Of a stretch of 64,000 nt of DNA, positions 1 to 8,502 are shown in pieces. The notes beneath the pieces were generated by a model. It made no database searches, had not been told where the DNA came from, and saw nothing but the letters and a program-made list of their open reading frames with translations. This DNA comes from Prochlorococcus sp. AG-402-K04 (lineage in GTDB: Bacteria > Cyanobacteriota > Cyanobacteriia > PCC-6307 > Cyanobiaceae), in assembly GCA_003216895.1 (NCBI GenBank), contig QCID01000001.1:1-64000 (forward strand). The letters are read 5' to 3'. Position 1 is the stretch's first letter. Each line of letters begins with the position of its first letter. A program made the translations under genes and the position numbers.

Positions 1-2
1 CT

Positions 3-509
3 TCGGGCCGTGCAATTGCACAGCCGATGGATGTTGACCTTATTGAAGCTCTATATCAACATACTTCTCTTGAAAGGTTTTCAAGTGCTCAGTACCTAGC
101 CATGTCTCTTTGGCTCTTAGAAAGAGAATTCAGAGGATTTTCTTCATTTTTTAAAAAAGAGTCGTTATCAGAGCAAGAGCATGGGTACAACTTTGCAAAA
201 TATATGATTGCTCGTGGCCAAACTGTTGAACTCGAAGAAGTATCTAAACCCATACAAGAATGGAAGACAGTTCAGGAATTAGTTACTTTGTCTTTTCAAA
301 TGGAGTCTGACGTAACAACCTCTGTTCAACAGCTTTATACGCTTGCTGAGAGATCAAATGATACTCGCACTACAGTATTCCTTGATCCGGTTATAGACGA
401 GCAAATTAAATCTGAAGATGAAATGGCTTATTTACTTGGTAAAGTCAAATTTGCTAATAATGATGCTTCAGCATTGTTCATTATTGATAATGAATTAAAT
501 ATAAATTAA
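3..509 (+). CDS. Ferritin (5' end lies outside the window)
   Basis: Non-haem ferritin, a four-helix iron-storage protein that oxidises Fe(II) and stores it as a mineral core. The helices carry the usual ferroxidase-type residues: LERFSSAQYLAMS with LEREFRGFSSFFKKES, and later the SEQEHG segment with an E-x-x-H motif. The frame is open through the left edge and reads SGRAIAQP before the ATG at 27, so the true start is probably upstream and the gene is cut by the window boundary. It is followed by two convergent minus-strand genes, one a Crp/Fnr-type regulator, which would fit iron- or stress-linked control, although that link is inferred. Confidence 0.88.
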   Translation, partial: SGRAIAQPMDVDLIEALYQHTSLERFSSAQYLAMSLWLLEREFRGFSSFFKKESLSEQEHGYNFAKYMIARGQTVELEEVSKPIQEWKTVQELVTLSFQMESDVTTSVQQLYTLAERSNDTRTTVFLDPVIDEQIKSEDEMAYLLGKVKFANNDASALFIIDNELNIN

Positions 510-518
510 ATAAAATTT

Positions 519-809
519 TTATTGATCTAATATTTGTTGAAAAGAATTATACCTTTTTGTTATTTCCAATAGAAATTCAAAAGACAGATTCTGAGAATTT
601 CTTTTGAACATGGTTTCAGAAATGATTAATATTTTGTGCCTGTTTTCATTTAGTTTATCAAGTTCTAACTTTAATCTTTTTGATAATGTTTTGTTATGAC
701 AAGTCTTAAGAGAGGTATTGATATTTTTTGTTCTAATTCTTATAAATTCTATCTCTTTGCAGAGTGATAAAACAATAGATTCTGAATACGAAAATAGATT
801 TTGTTTCAT
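519..809 (-). CDS. Small hypothetical protein downstream of the Crp-type regulator
   Basis: A 96-residue protein with no family I recognise. It is rich in Lys, Leu, Ile and Asn and looks helical: residues 15-60 have a heptad-like pattern of hydrophobic and basic residues, so a short coiled coil is possible. There is no signal peptide or membrane segment. It begins with an ATG 6 bases after the stop of the Crp-type regulator and is probably co-transcribed with it, which is the main evidence that it is a real gene. It ends just short of the convergent ferritin gene. Confidence 0.55.
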   Translation of the reverse strand: MKQNLFSYSESIVLSLCKEIEFIRIRTKNINTSLKTCHNKTLSKRLKLELDKLNENRHKILIISETMFKRNSQNLSFEFLLEITKRYNSFQQILDQ

Positions 810-815
810 TATTTA

Positions 816-1412
816 TTATGCACTTAATGGTGAAGACTCAATGAACTCAGGCGAAAGACTTAGAGTTGGATCACCAGAAGGTGCTTTTAGTAAATCTGCT
901 GTTCTAAGTCTTGAAATTAAACGAGTAGAAGTCACCCTTGTCGATCCAATTAACTCCCCAATTCTTTCATGTGTAAGTCTGAATGGTAATTGGCACCAAT
1001 CACCGCATCTTCTTCCTAGTCGATTAACTAATAAAGCTAATAATGCTTGTAATCTTTGTTCAGCGTTACCTAAATGTCTAATCCTAAGAAGCTGAAGAGT
1101 CCACTCGTTGACAGCGTCATATCCTCCTGCCTCTATTGACGTCTCGGCATCACTTACAAAGCAAAGAGGCGTTAAAGCTTCTACACATACACCTTCACTG
1201 CAAAGACGGTCTGTTCTCAATTGGTCGCCTGACTGCAAAAAAGCCAATGTCATACCTTCTGTTTCTTCACAAGGGCAATAAACACGAGCAATACCATCCA
1301 AAACTTCCAAGCAAGTATCTCCTCTCCTCGAAGAGGGATCTATTAGAACCGATTGTCCCGTAGCCATTCGAACTGCTGACGACGGAGTCTCTGAGTAGCT
1401 TCTAAAGCTCAT
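816..1412 (-). CDS. Crp/Fnr-family transcriptional regulator
   Basis: A 198-residue protein with an N-terminal cupin-like effector domain (about residues 15-90) and a C-terminal winged helix-turn-helix of the Crp type. The recognition part reads LTHERIGELIGSTRVTSTR (about residues 145-165), close to the consensus found in NtcA and Crp proteins. The effector domain lacks an obvious cAMP-binding motif, so the ligand is unknown. It is not NtcA, which is longer and more strongly conserved. Its position between ferritin and the Pcb antenna gene makes iron or light stress a plausible signal, but this is inference only. Confidence 0.85.
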   Translation of the reverse strand: MSFRSYSETPSSAVRMATGQSVLIDPSSRRGDTCLEVLDGIARVYCPCEETEGMTLAFLQSGDQLRTDRLCSEGVCVEALTPLCFVSDAETSIEAGGYDAVNEWTLQLLRIRHLGNAEQRLQALLALLVNRLGRRCGDWCQLPFRLTHERIGELIGSTRVTSTRLISRLRTADLLKAPSGDPTLSLSPEFIESSPLSA

Positions 1413-1630
1413 TGAAATCTAAAGGAGCTTATTGGATTTCTAATTTACACAAAATCCAGAGCTTTTTGCAACCGATTCTCAATAGCAACAAGCTCTTGAG
1501 ACTTTTTGGCGACTTAGGTATAAAAGGTCACATCAATTGGCAGTGTTTTATCATTTTTTTGCTTTTTGAGTTAGATAATAGTGACATTAGTACCGGCAGG
1601 TTTGTATTTTTTTCTACTAAAGAGTCAAAA

Positions 1631-1656
1631 AAAAAGGCCCGCATGCGGGCCTTTTT
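1631..1656 (-). terminator. Rho-independent terminator of the pcb gene
   Basis: A perfect 16-base palindrome GGCCCGCATGCGGGCC at 1636-1651, flanked by A5 on the left and T5 on the right. It works as a strong GC hairpin with a T-tract on either strand. It lies 22 bases after the stop of the minus-strand pcb gene, which it most likely terminates. No convincing plus-strand gene enters from the left. Confidence 0.85.
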
Positions 1657-1677
1657 GAAAACTAACCAAATTAATGA

Positions 1678-2736
1678 TTAACCGTTGGTGATTTTTGCGT
1701 TTTCCATATTGTCAAACGCTTTACCTACACGTCTAAAGTCAAATCCCATAGCTCTTAATGCATGCCAGAGATGTCCCTGGATGAAGAAGAAGCCAAGATA
1801 GAAGTGAACATTTGCCAACCATGCTCTAGCTGTATGAGCACCAGTTGCAAGTGATGCATCGGTATCAACAAAATAAGGAGCGAAATCAAACTTTAGTTGA
1901 AGTACATCTCCAAAGAATTCTGTTGAATAAACTGTTGTGTTTGTTGAACTCCAGAAAGCTGCAACAAGTGCACAGTAGCCAACACCAGCTAGTGAGTATG
2001 AAAGAACAGCTTCTGCTGAAAGAAGTCCTTTCCCTTTGAATTCTGTGTACTCACCAAATTGCTTGGTAATGATGTGGAATGCACCACCAATTATTTGGAA
2101 AAAGGCTAAGAAAGCATGACCACCCATTACATCTTCCAAACTAGTGATTTGAAGGAAATCAGCTTGGTGATTCCAAATCATCCCTAAATCTAGGTTGTAA
2201 GAAACTGTACGGGTAGCTCCTAAAGCAGTATCCCAAATACCATGATATTGAGCCCATTCAACGAATTGAATGTTTGCCAAACCTAGGAAAATAAGGTGGT
2301 GTCCGAGAATAAATGTAAGTTTGTCTGGATCGTCCCACTCGAAGTCAAACTTTTTAGGACGACTTCCTTCAGGATAGTTTCCTAAATCACCGTCATATCT
2401 TGTGGAGTGAAGAATTCCACCAGCACCAAGAACACCAGAGAAAATTAGGTGAAGTACAGCAATAACTGTGCAACCGTAAGGCTCAGTAATTACTCCGTTT
2501 TCGATTCCACCTATTCCAAGTTGTGCAAGGTGAGGCAAGCAGATCAAGTTTTGATTACCCATCGCAACGGATGAGTCATAACGAGCTAGCTCAAATAAAG
2601 TGAACGCACCTGCCCAGAACATCATCAAACCAGCATGGGCAGCATGCGCAGCGATGAATTTTCCGGAGCGATTGGCCGTCCCTGAATTACCCGCGTACCA
2701 GTCATAGGTAACGCTAGGATTCCCGTAGGTCTGCAC
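1678..2736 (-). CDS. pcb: Pcb: divinyl chlorophyll a/b-binding antenna protein
   Basis: A 352-residue integral thylakoid protein of the Pcb/IsiA/CP43 family, the main light-harvesting antenna of Prochlorococcus. The N-terminus MQTYGNPSVTYDWYAGNSG and the following segment SGKFIAAHAAHAGLMMFWAG are typical. Six membrane helices carry paired His ligands for chlorophyll, for example in HHLIFLGLANIQ, GGHAFLAFFQIIGGAFH and NVHFYLGFFFIQGHLWH. The long lumenal loop that marks CP43 itself is absent, as expected for Pcb. The start codon is GTG at 2736. A strong hairpin terminator follows the gene. Low-light strains carry several pcb copies; which paralogue this is cannot be decided here. Confidence 0.95.
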   Translation of the reverse strand: MQTYGNPSVTYDWYAGNSGTANRSGKFIAAHAAHAGLMMFWAGAFTLFELARYDSSVAMGNQNLICLPHLAQLGIGGIENGVITEPYGCTVIAVLHLIFSGVLGAGGILHSTRYDGDLGNYPEGSRPKKFDFEWDDPDKLTFILGHHLIFLGLANIQFVEWAQYHGIWDTALGATRTVSYNLDLGMIWNHQADFLQITSLEDVMGGHAFLAFFQIIGGAFHIITKQFGEYTEFKGKGLLSAEAVLSYSLAGVGYCALVAAFWSSTNTTVYSTEFFGDVLQLKFDFAPYFVDTDASLATGAHTARAWLANVHFYLGFFFIQGHLWHALRAMGFDFRRVGKAFDNMENAKITNG

Positions 2737-2990
2737 GAGAAATAAACAAAGAACAGTAAGAGGATATATTTATAGGTCTGTAAGTTCCATATCCCTTCAC
2801 ATTGCTTATTGAAATTGTAGGTTTTGTACATATTTCACGAACATCCGCTACTAAATTTGATCTTCGTGTTAGACGAATACTTAATCCTTAAAGTCCTTGT
2901 AGTCACTATGTTATTCACATTTACATATAGATAAAGCTCATGATCCAATGTCTGACTTTGTTATTTTGGAAACAAAGCTAAACAAAATTG
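2737..2990. promoter_or_regulatory. Divergent control region between pcb and the peroxiredoxin-like gene
   Basis: A 254-base AT-rich region that must hold the promoter of pcb (leftward) and of the gene at 2991 (rightward). A possible leftward -10 element reads TATAAA on the minus strand (2769-2774), about 33 bases before the GTG of pcb. I see no clear -35 box. No good ribosome-binding site precedes the pcb GTG, which is common in this group. Confidence 0.35.
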
Positions 2991-3716
2991 ATGAATTATA
3001 AAAATCTCATTAATGAGTTTTTTGGTAAAGAGATAATTTTTCTCGATCAGAGAAAAAAACTCATAGTTCTGATTGGTTCTTTTGCTGATTTTGACAGTTT
3101 TGAATATTCTCAACAACTTTCAGCCAATTCAAATAAACTTGCTATGAACTTAGTTGATTTTATATTGATAGGTATTGGTAGTGAAAGGTCTAAAGAATTT
3201 TTTTGTCAGTTCAATAATATTGATATTAAGAATGTTATTGCAGTAAGGAATGCGGACCTTCACAAAAAACTTAATCTGAATGCAGGTTTTGTTTCACCAA
3301 TGCCTGCAATTATTAATTTGTTGGTCATGTGCGCAGGTATAAGTTCTAAAGGTACAATTAATGAGGTTCTAAGAGGTTATTTGGGCGATAAAAATGCAAA
3401 GAGTTTGTTCGCTTATGATGATGATATTAATATAGGACCTTTCTCTTTATTTAAAGGGAAAATGTTCAATATTTTTTCTAAACAACAAAATTTACGGCCT
3501 TTTGAACTTGCTACTAGGAGACTTATTAATATGATTGAAATTCTTTCAAATTGGAATACTTATGTGCCTGATACCAAATTTCTAACTCAAAGGGGGGCAA
3601 CAATACTATTAAATGAAAAAGATGAGGTGCTGTATGAATATATTTCTGAAAGTCTTTTAGGGTACGCAAATAAAATGAGTACACCTTTATCATTCCTTGA
3701 TGATGTCTTAAATTAA
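2991..3716 (+). CDS. Peroxiredoxin-like (AhpC/TSA-type) protein
   Basis: A 241-residue protein resembling the AhpC/TSA-like antioxidant family with a thioredoxin fold (PRX-like type). The N-terminal half has the strand-helix pattern KKLIVLIGSFADFDSFEYSQ followed by a second strand VDFILIGIGS. In the C-terminal part RGATILLNEKDEVLYEY resembles the end of the thioredoxin-like fold. The usual peroxidatic Cys of classical peroxiredoxins is not obvious at the expected loop: the F-x-D-F-x-S-F-E-Y stretch has no Cys, so activity is uncertain. The ATG at 2991 is preferred over a TTG three bases earlier. It lies divergent from pcb and upstream of a zinc-ribbon gene. Confidence 0.6.
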   Translation: MNYKNLINEFFGKEIIFLDQRKKLIVLIGSFADFDSFEYSQQLSANSNKLAMNLVDFILIGIGSERSKEFFCQFNNIDIKNVIAVRNADLHKKLNLNAGFVSPMPAIINLLVMCAGISSKGTINEVLRGYLGDKNAKSLFAYDDDINIGPFSLFKGKMFNIFSKQQNLRPFELATRRLINMIEILSNWNTYVPDTKFLTQRGATILLNEKDEVLYEYISESLLGYANKMSTPLSFLDDVLN

Positions 3717-3726
3717 TTTAGTTGTA

Positions 3727-3942
3727 ATGATTGCAAATAAATGCTTAGTTTGTGGAAGCTCTAATCTGAGAGCAGATCGTGCCTTGTCTGGAAGATTGGT
3801 ATGCAATTCATGTGGAACCCCTTTTGGAGTTGGTAGACGAGTAAACAATAAAAAAAGTATTTATAATATTTTTTTATTAAATAATAAATATTATCTCTTT
3901 ATTTGTATATTAATACTTGCCTTTATTCTTGCAGTTATTTAA
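3727..3942 (+). CDS. Small zinc-ribbon protein with a membrane anchor
   Basis: A 71-residue protein. The N-terminal half is a zinc ribbon with Cys pairs at 6/9 and 26/29 (C-x2-C, 16 residues, C-x2-C). The C-terminal half holds one membrane helix, about residues 53-71, mostly Leu, Ile and Phe. It starts 10 bases after the peroxiredoxin-like gene, so the two are probably co-transcribed. The last four bases overlap the end of the convergent ABC ATPase gene. No function is known to me. Confidence 0.65.
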   Translation: MIANKCLVCGSSNLRADRALSGRLVCNSCGTPFGVGRRVNNKKSIYNIFLLNNKYYLFICILILAFILAVI

Positions 3943-4751
3943 TTATCGAATGGTACCATTCTCCAGTATCCTTCTTTTTCTATTACTTTAATAGATATAT
4001 TAAAAAGATCACTAAGTATTTTTGTATTGATTAATTCATAAGGGCTTCCATCGTTGAATATTTTACCTTCTTTTATTAAAATAACTCTATTTGTTTTAGG
4101 TAGAATAGACTCTAGATTATGTGTAACATAAATTATATTTACTGATTGGTTGATTAATTTGTTTAGGTTTTTATTCAAGATGTAATTAGATTTTATATCT
4201 AAATTACAAAAAGGCTCGTCTAGTACTAGTATATTAGGCTCGTAGACTAGAGCTCTTGCAAGTAATCCCCTTCTTTTTTGGCCGTCTGATAATGATTGAA
4301 ATTCATTATCAATTATATTGATAAGCTCCCATTCTTTTATAAGAGTTTTAATTTTAATTCTTTCTCTCTTTGATAGTAAGTTTGAATATCTAGAATTAAA
4401 TATTCCTGAGAATCCTGAACTAATCACATCATATAGCTTGACTCCATTATTAACTCTTTGCTCCATTTCTTTAAATAGAAATCCAATCTTTTGCCTTAAA
4501 TCCCAAATATTAATGTTTTCTTTGTTGAATAATCTGAATGAACTATGATTTGAATTGATTGGATAAACTGACCTATTTAATAACTTTAGAAACGTTGATT
4601 TACCAGATCCATTTGGTCCTAATATCAATATATTTTCTCCATAATAAAGATTTATATTTATGTCTGATAGGATTTTATTTTGATTAATATGTACATTTAT
4701 GTTTTTTAAACTAGCCCACTCTATTTGATCTTTATTAGATTCATTGATCAT
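3939..4751 (-). CDS. ABC transporter ATP-binding protein
   Basis: A single 270-residue ABC ATPase domain. Walker A is GPNGSGKST (45-53), the signature is LSDGQ (154-158), Walker B is ILVLDEP (174-180) and the switch His is H211 in YVTHN. It is closest in style to ModF/YlmA-type or cobalt/iron-uptake ATPases. No permease is encoded next to it, so substrate and direction are unknown. It follows the Rieske oxygenase on the same strand with a 35-base gap and could share its transcript. Confidence 0.85.
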   Translation of the reverse strand: MINESNKDQIEWASLKNINVHINQNKILSDININLYYGENILILGPNGSGKSTFLKLLNRSVYPINSNHSSFRLFNKENINIWDLRQKIGFLFKEMEQRVNNGVKLYDVISSGFSGIFNSRYSNLLSKRERIKIKTLIKEWELINIIDNEFQSLSDGQKRRGLLARALVYEPNILVLDEPFCNLDIKSNYILNKNLNKLINQSVNIIYVTHNLESILPKTNRVILIKEGKIFNDGSPYELINTKILSDLFNISIKVIEKEGYWRMVPFDN

Positions 4752-4786
4752 TTAATTTAGGCACTTAAATTTATAATCTATTTTAA

Positions 4787-6121
4787 TTATATTAATAACA
4801 GTATAAAACTTATGGGAAACAATAATCTAGTTAAAAGTTTTACAATTATCTTTCTATTGTTCTTTATAGCCATATTAGGATTTTCTGGAGGATATAGCAT
4901 TCCTCTGTCCTCATGAACTGAGTTGGTTAATGAATTAGTTGGATGTAAGTCCCATGGCTTTTCTTTATTTAAAGCATTTTGTAGCCAATCCCAGTAATAT
5001 TGAACCATTTTATCTTCACCTAATAGTTTTACATTATCTTTTTGTATATAACCCATCTGTTCATTAAATGTTTGGGTTTTTAAGACTAAATAATCTTCAG
5101 TAAAAATCTTATAAAAGGTTCTTTTTTGTAGATGACTAAATAAAACTAGATTAGTGAACAATTTATTTTTAAGGAATTTCCTATAATGCCTTACAATCAC
5201 TCTTGCTTTATTATTTCCTAGTGGAATATGATCAAGAACCTGAATATATCTAGTACTTTCAGGTGAACCTTTATATATGAAAATTCTGCCAGGAGGTACG
5301 AACTTTATTCTTATAAACTCATCTTGGCCATTTGTTTTATAAGAATATATACTTTCTATTTGCCTATTATCTCTTTTTATTTTTTGATTGAAGCTAGTTA
5401 TAGTTTCTCTATTTACGTTCTTGTCTGGGATAGTGTCCCCGTGCATCCAGAATACATGCAATATATCCAGATGATTTTCTATGATTCTTGCCCAATCTGC
5501 TTTGAAATCTACGTAAACTTCTTCATATTCATATTCTAAAGATGGAAATCCATATGAATCAGGAAGTAAGCTATTTATTGAGGACTTTATTTCAAAGTCC
5601 TCAATGTTTGCAAGAGGTGTGCCAGTATAATAAATGTATATATAGCCTTCTTTCTCTACACATGGATATTGAAAAAGTTTTATGCTTTTTGCATAGTTAT
5701 CATAATTAGAATCAATAATATGTTGACAAGTTATTCTGTCTAAATTTGTGCAACTACCTTGAGAAGAAAATCTTGCACCGTGATAAGGACAAACAAGTTG
5801 TCCGTTTATGACTTCACCTCCTAAAAATGAAGCTCCTCTATGTGGGCATACATCTTTTACACATCTAACGATACCTTCTCTATCACGATACAAAACTAGT
5901 GGCTCATTATAAATCGTGAAGTGATTTAATTTTCCCTCCTTTATTGACTCGCTGCTCGACACCGAATACCATCCTAATAGTCCATTAGTTAATTGATTGG
6001 AAGGCTTTGAAGGAATATTCTCAAGCTCTTTTACATTTTCTTTCTCATTAAAATTAGATCTAATGAGATTATTAGTCTCATATTCAAATGATTTATTATC
6101 TTTTCCTTTTTCTTCTTTCAT
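4787..6121 (-). CDS. Rieske non-haem iron oxygenase, candidate chlorophyllide a oxygenase
   Basis: A 444-residue oxygenase of the group that includes chlorophyllide a oxygenase (CAO), pheophorbide a oxygenase/Lls1 and Tic55. The Rieske [2Fe-2S] site is C92-x-H94 with C111-x2-H114. The mononuclear iron site follows the pattern N216-x2-D219-x2-H222-x4-H227 in ENHLDILHVFWMHG. A C-terminal hydrophobic helix (about 428-444) could anchor it to thylakoids. Prochlorococcus makes chlorophyll b with a highly divergent CAO found by comparative genomics (Satoh and Tanaka), and this protein fits that description. The assignment stays tentative, since Lls1-like proteins share all motifs. It is two kb from the pcb antenna gene. 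Confidence 0.72.
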   Translation of the reverse strand: MKEEKGKDNKSFEYETNNLIRSNFNEKENVKELENIPSKPSNQLTNGLLGWYSVSSSESIKEGKLNHFTIYNEPLVLYRDREGIVRCVKDVCPHRGASFLGGEVINGQLVCPYHGARFSSQGSCTNLDRITCQHIIDSNYDNYAKSIKLFQYPCVEKEGYIYIYYTGTPLANIEDFEIKSSINSLLPDSYGFPSLEYEYEEVYVDFKADWARIIENHLDILHVFWMHGDTIPDKNVNRETITSFNQKIKRDNRQIESIYSYKTNGQDEFIRIKFVPPGRIFIYKGSPESTRYIQVLDHIPLGNNKARVIVRHYRKFLKNKLFTNLVLFSHLQKRTFYKIFTEDYLVLKTQTFNEQMGYIQKDNVKLLGEDKMVQYYWDWLQNALNKEKPWDLHPTNSLTNSVHEDRGMLYPPENPNMAIKNNRKIIVKLLTRLLFPISFILLLI

Positions 6122-6237
6122 AGCTGAGTTGATCTTTTAGTGAGATGAAAACCGGCTCACTAAATGAGTAATCTCCTTATATGCTAAAGACTAAAAAAAA
6201 ATAGCATCTAAAGCCTTCGTGTATCGATTAAATTTAC

Positions 6238-6273
6238 ATAAAAAAACTTCAACGAATTTTCATCGTTGAAGTT
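6238..6273 (-). terminator. Rho-independent terminator
   Basis: An 11-bp perfect stem, AACTTCAACGA (6245-6255) with TCGTTGAAGTT (6263-6273), and a 7-base loop. On the minus strand it is followed by a T-tract, given by the A-run at about 6240-6246. It lies about 40 bases after the stop of the 63-residue minus-strand gene and probably terminates it. Confidence 0.85.
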
Positions 6274-6313
6274 AATTCGTTTATGTGCTTATTTTCTTCT
6301 AGAAATCTTTTGC

Positions 6314-6505
6314 TCAAAGGGTTTTGGGAGAGAGTTCAATGCTAGATACAAATTCTGAAGCTTCTTCTAAATCATTGCAAAATTTACATGTCCCAAGGTA
6401 GCAGCCTAGGTATCTCATGAAAGAAGTTTTTCCGCCTGAAAGTTGATATTCGTGAATAGTACCTCCCTGAGGAGTGGCTTTTACAAGTTGAGGTAAAGGA
6501 GCCAT
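6314..6505 (-). CDS. Small Cys-containing hypothetical protein
   Basis: A 63-residue soluble protein with three Cys in GCYLGTCKFC (C35, C40, C43), which might bind a metal or form a disulfide. The N-terminus MAPLPQLVKATPQGGTIHEY has no signal peptide. It has its own strong terminator just downstream, which supports a real, separately transcribed gene. The family is not recognised. Confidence 0.6.
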   Translation of the reverse strand: MAPLPQLVKATPQGGTIHEYQLSGGKTSFMRYLGCYLGTCKFCNDLEEASEFVSSIELSPKTL

Positions 6506-6634
6506 TGATGCAATGATTTTTTTTTTATAATTTGCATTTAAAATTGTTTTATAGCAATAGGTAAAATTACTAAAAAGAGAGTGGAGATTAATTCTTTATG
6601 TTTGTTCCATTTTTTATACGCCAACTTAAGAGAA

Positions 6635-6805
6635 TTAATCTGCATATCCATCATCGTCTTCAGTATTGATAATTCTTGGAGTGTTTTTCATATGTTCATC
6701 CCATGGATGAACATATGATTCTTTATCAGAGTAGACCTCACTCTTCAACTCTTCTATCAAGGTTTCAAACTGTTTAATAATTCTCTTTAGGTTGTCTTTT
6801 TTCAT
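6635..6805 (-). CDS. Short hypothetical protein (56 aa)
   Basis: A 56-codon ATG frame starting MKKDNLKRIIKQFETLIEE and ending EDDDGYAD. It has a basic amphipathic N-terminal helix and a very acidic tail. There is no membrane segment. It is too short for usual cut-offs, but its clean ATG start and non-random composition suggest that it is coding. The function is unknown. Confidence 0.5.
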   Translation of the reverse strand: MKKDNLKRIIKQFETLIEELKSEVYSDKESYVHPWDEHMKNTPRIINTEDDDGYAD

Positions 6806-7161
6806 TTATTAGTTTTGTTTGATTGAATTAGTTTATCATTATAATGAGTACCCCTTTGTTTAATATTTTTTTTTTTTTTGTTCAGCTTTGCAACTTCGAA
6901 TATTATATTTTTTCAAAACTATAAAGATTTTGATTAAATGTAGTGAGATTAAGAATATTTTGTTAAACAATCATTAATCTAAGTTACAGTGTCTCAGTCC
7001 TTAAGAATATTTAATAAGCATTTTATAAGCAAATAGCATTATATTCAAATTTGTTTGAATCAGATGCTAATCTGTTAATGTAAATTAATGGGAAAAAATT
7101 CTTTATGTTTTTAGCTAACGTCTAATGGCGTTTTGTTTATTTATTATATACATATGCAATC
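6806..7161. other. AT-rich intergenic region upstream of galE
   Basis: About 356 bases with no convincing gene on either strand. It holds a T13-type homopolymer run near 6869 and several A/T-only stretches. It must contain the galE promoter; a TATATA stretch close to 7145 could be the -10 element. I see no operator or RNA gene that I can support. Confidence 0.4.
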
Positions 7162-8208
7162 ATGAGGGTTCTTTTAACTGGTGGAGCAGGATTCATAGGT
7201 TCTCACATAGCTTTGTTATTATTAGAGAGGGGGTTTGATGTTATAATTTTGGATTCTTTTGTTAATAGCTCATCTATTGTTATTAATCGAATTAAAACCT
7301 TTCTTCAGAATAAAGATTTAAAATCTAAATTCGAATATATTAAAGGTGATATTAGAGATAAAAATATCTTAGATAACATATTTATTAAATCTATTAAAGA
7401 ATGCAAGCCTATAGATACAGTCATTCATTTGGCTGGCTTAAAATCCGTATCAGATTCTTTGACCAATCCTCTTCATTATTGGGATGTAAATGTGCGAGGA
7501 ACACTAAATCTTTTACTCTCAATGAAAGAATATGAATGTTACTCCTTGGTTTTTAGTAGCAGTGCCACTATTTATGGTTTAAGTGACTCTGTTCCTATGT
7601 CCGAAGATCATAAAATCTTACCAATCAATCCCTACGGACAAACCAAAGTAGCTATCGAAAATATGTTTTATGATTTATTTAATTCTAATATAAAACTATG
7701 GAAAATATGCTCTTTACGTTATTTTAATCCTGTTGGTGCACATTCCTCTGGCTTGATTGGTGAAGATCCTGTTGGTATTCCAAATAACCTTTTTCCTTTT
7801 TTAACTCAGGTCGCAATAGGAAGACAGAAAATTTTAAAAGTTTTTGGTGATGATTGGGATACAAAAGATGGTTCAGGTGTTCGTGATTACATTCATATTA
7901 TTGATTTAGCTGATGGTCATTTAGCCTCAATTGATTATTTGAATTCCAATGATTCATGTTTAGAATTTATTAATTTAGGATCTGGTCATGGATATTCAGT
8001 ATTTCAGATTATCAGGCAATTTGAATTGACTACTGGTCGTAAAATCCCTTTTTCAATTCAAGGTAGAAGAGATGGTGATGTGGCTAAATGTTATGCAGAT
8101 ATTTCAAAAGCTAAGAAATTATTAGGCTGGACTCCAAAGAGATCTCTAGAGCAGATTTGCTTAGATGGATGGAATTGGCAAATCAAAAATCCAAATGGTT
8201 ATTGCTAA
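7162..8208 (+). CDS. galE: UDP-glucose 4-epimerase
   Basis: A 348-residue extended short-chain dehydrogenase that interconverts UDP-glucose and UDP-galactose for polysaccharide and lipid sugars. The NAD-binding motif GGAGFIGS is at 7-14, the catalytic Ser is in FSSSATIYG (130-138), and the Y158-x3-K162 pair lies in NPYGQTK. The sequence SLRYFNPVGAHSSGLIGEDP after it is a GalE hallmark. Length matches the family. It stands alone with intergenic space on both sides. Confidence 0.93.
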   Translation: MRVLLTGGAGFIGSHIALLLLERGFDVIILDSFVNSSSIVINRIKTFLQNKDLKSKFEYIKGDIRDKNILDNIFIKSIKECKPIDTVIHLAGLKSVSDSLTNPLHYWDVNVRGTLNLLLSMKEYECYSLVFSSSATIYGLSDSVPMSEDHKILPINPYGQTKVAIENMFYDLFNSNIKLWKICSLRYFNPVGAHSSGLIGEDPVGIPNNLFPFLTQVAIGRQKILKVFGDDWDTKDGSGVRDYIHIIDLADGHLASIDYLNSNDSCLEFINLGSGHGYSVFQIIRQFELTTGRKIPFSIQGRRDGDVAKCYADISKAKKLLGWTPKRSLEQICLDGWNWQIKNPNGYC

Positions 8209-8340
8209 AATTTAGTTTTATTTTTTAGAAATACAAATGATGAATCTGCTTTTAAGCTTTACCTAACCTTTTACTGACCTCTATCTCTAAATATTAGATA
8301 AGATGATTATACTTTTTCCTTTAATTCGTTTAAAGCATTA

Positions 8341-8365
8341 AAAAAGCCCAGCTTAAACCAGGCTT
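8341..8365 (-). terminator. Probable terminator after the initiator tRNA
   Basis: Read on the minus strand, AAGCC pairs with GGCTT (8344-8348 with 8361-8365) around a 12-base loop and is followed by a short T-run. It starts about 9 bases after the tRNA-fMet 3' end. It could also stop leftover galE transcription, but has no T-run in that direction. Confidence 0.5.
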
Positions 8366-8373
8366 AATATAAT

Positions 8374-8450
<77 letters not shown>

Positions 8451-8502
8451 TAGCTAATAAAGCATACATCTTTAAGTGGCATTAATGACTACTTTGTTTG
8501 TA

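Noticed and set aside
718..1095. A 125-residue plus-strand frame opposite the Crp-type regulator
   Set aside because: It is fully antisense to a gene with a clear winged-helix motif.
1412..1681. An 89-residue plus-strand frame between the regulator and pcb
   Set aside because: It runs through the pcb terminator hairpin and ends next to the convergent pcb stop, starts at the antisense of the regulator start, and has no protein-like domains.
2625..2831. A 68-residue minus-strand frame over the pcb start
   Set aside because: It overlaps the conserved Pcb N-terminus in another frame and is rich in hydrophobic runs typical of shadows.
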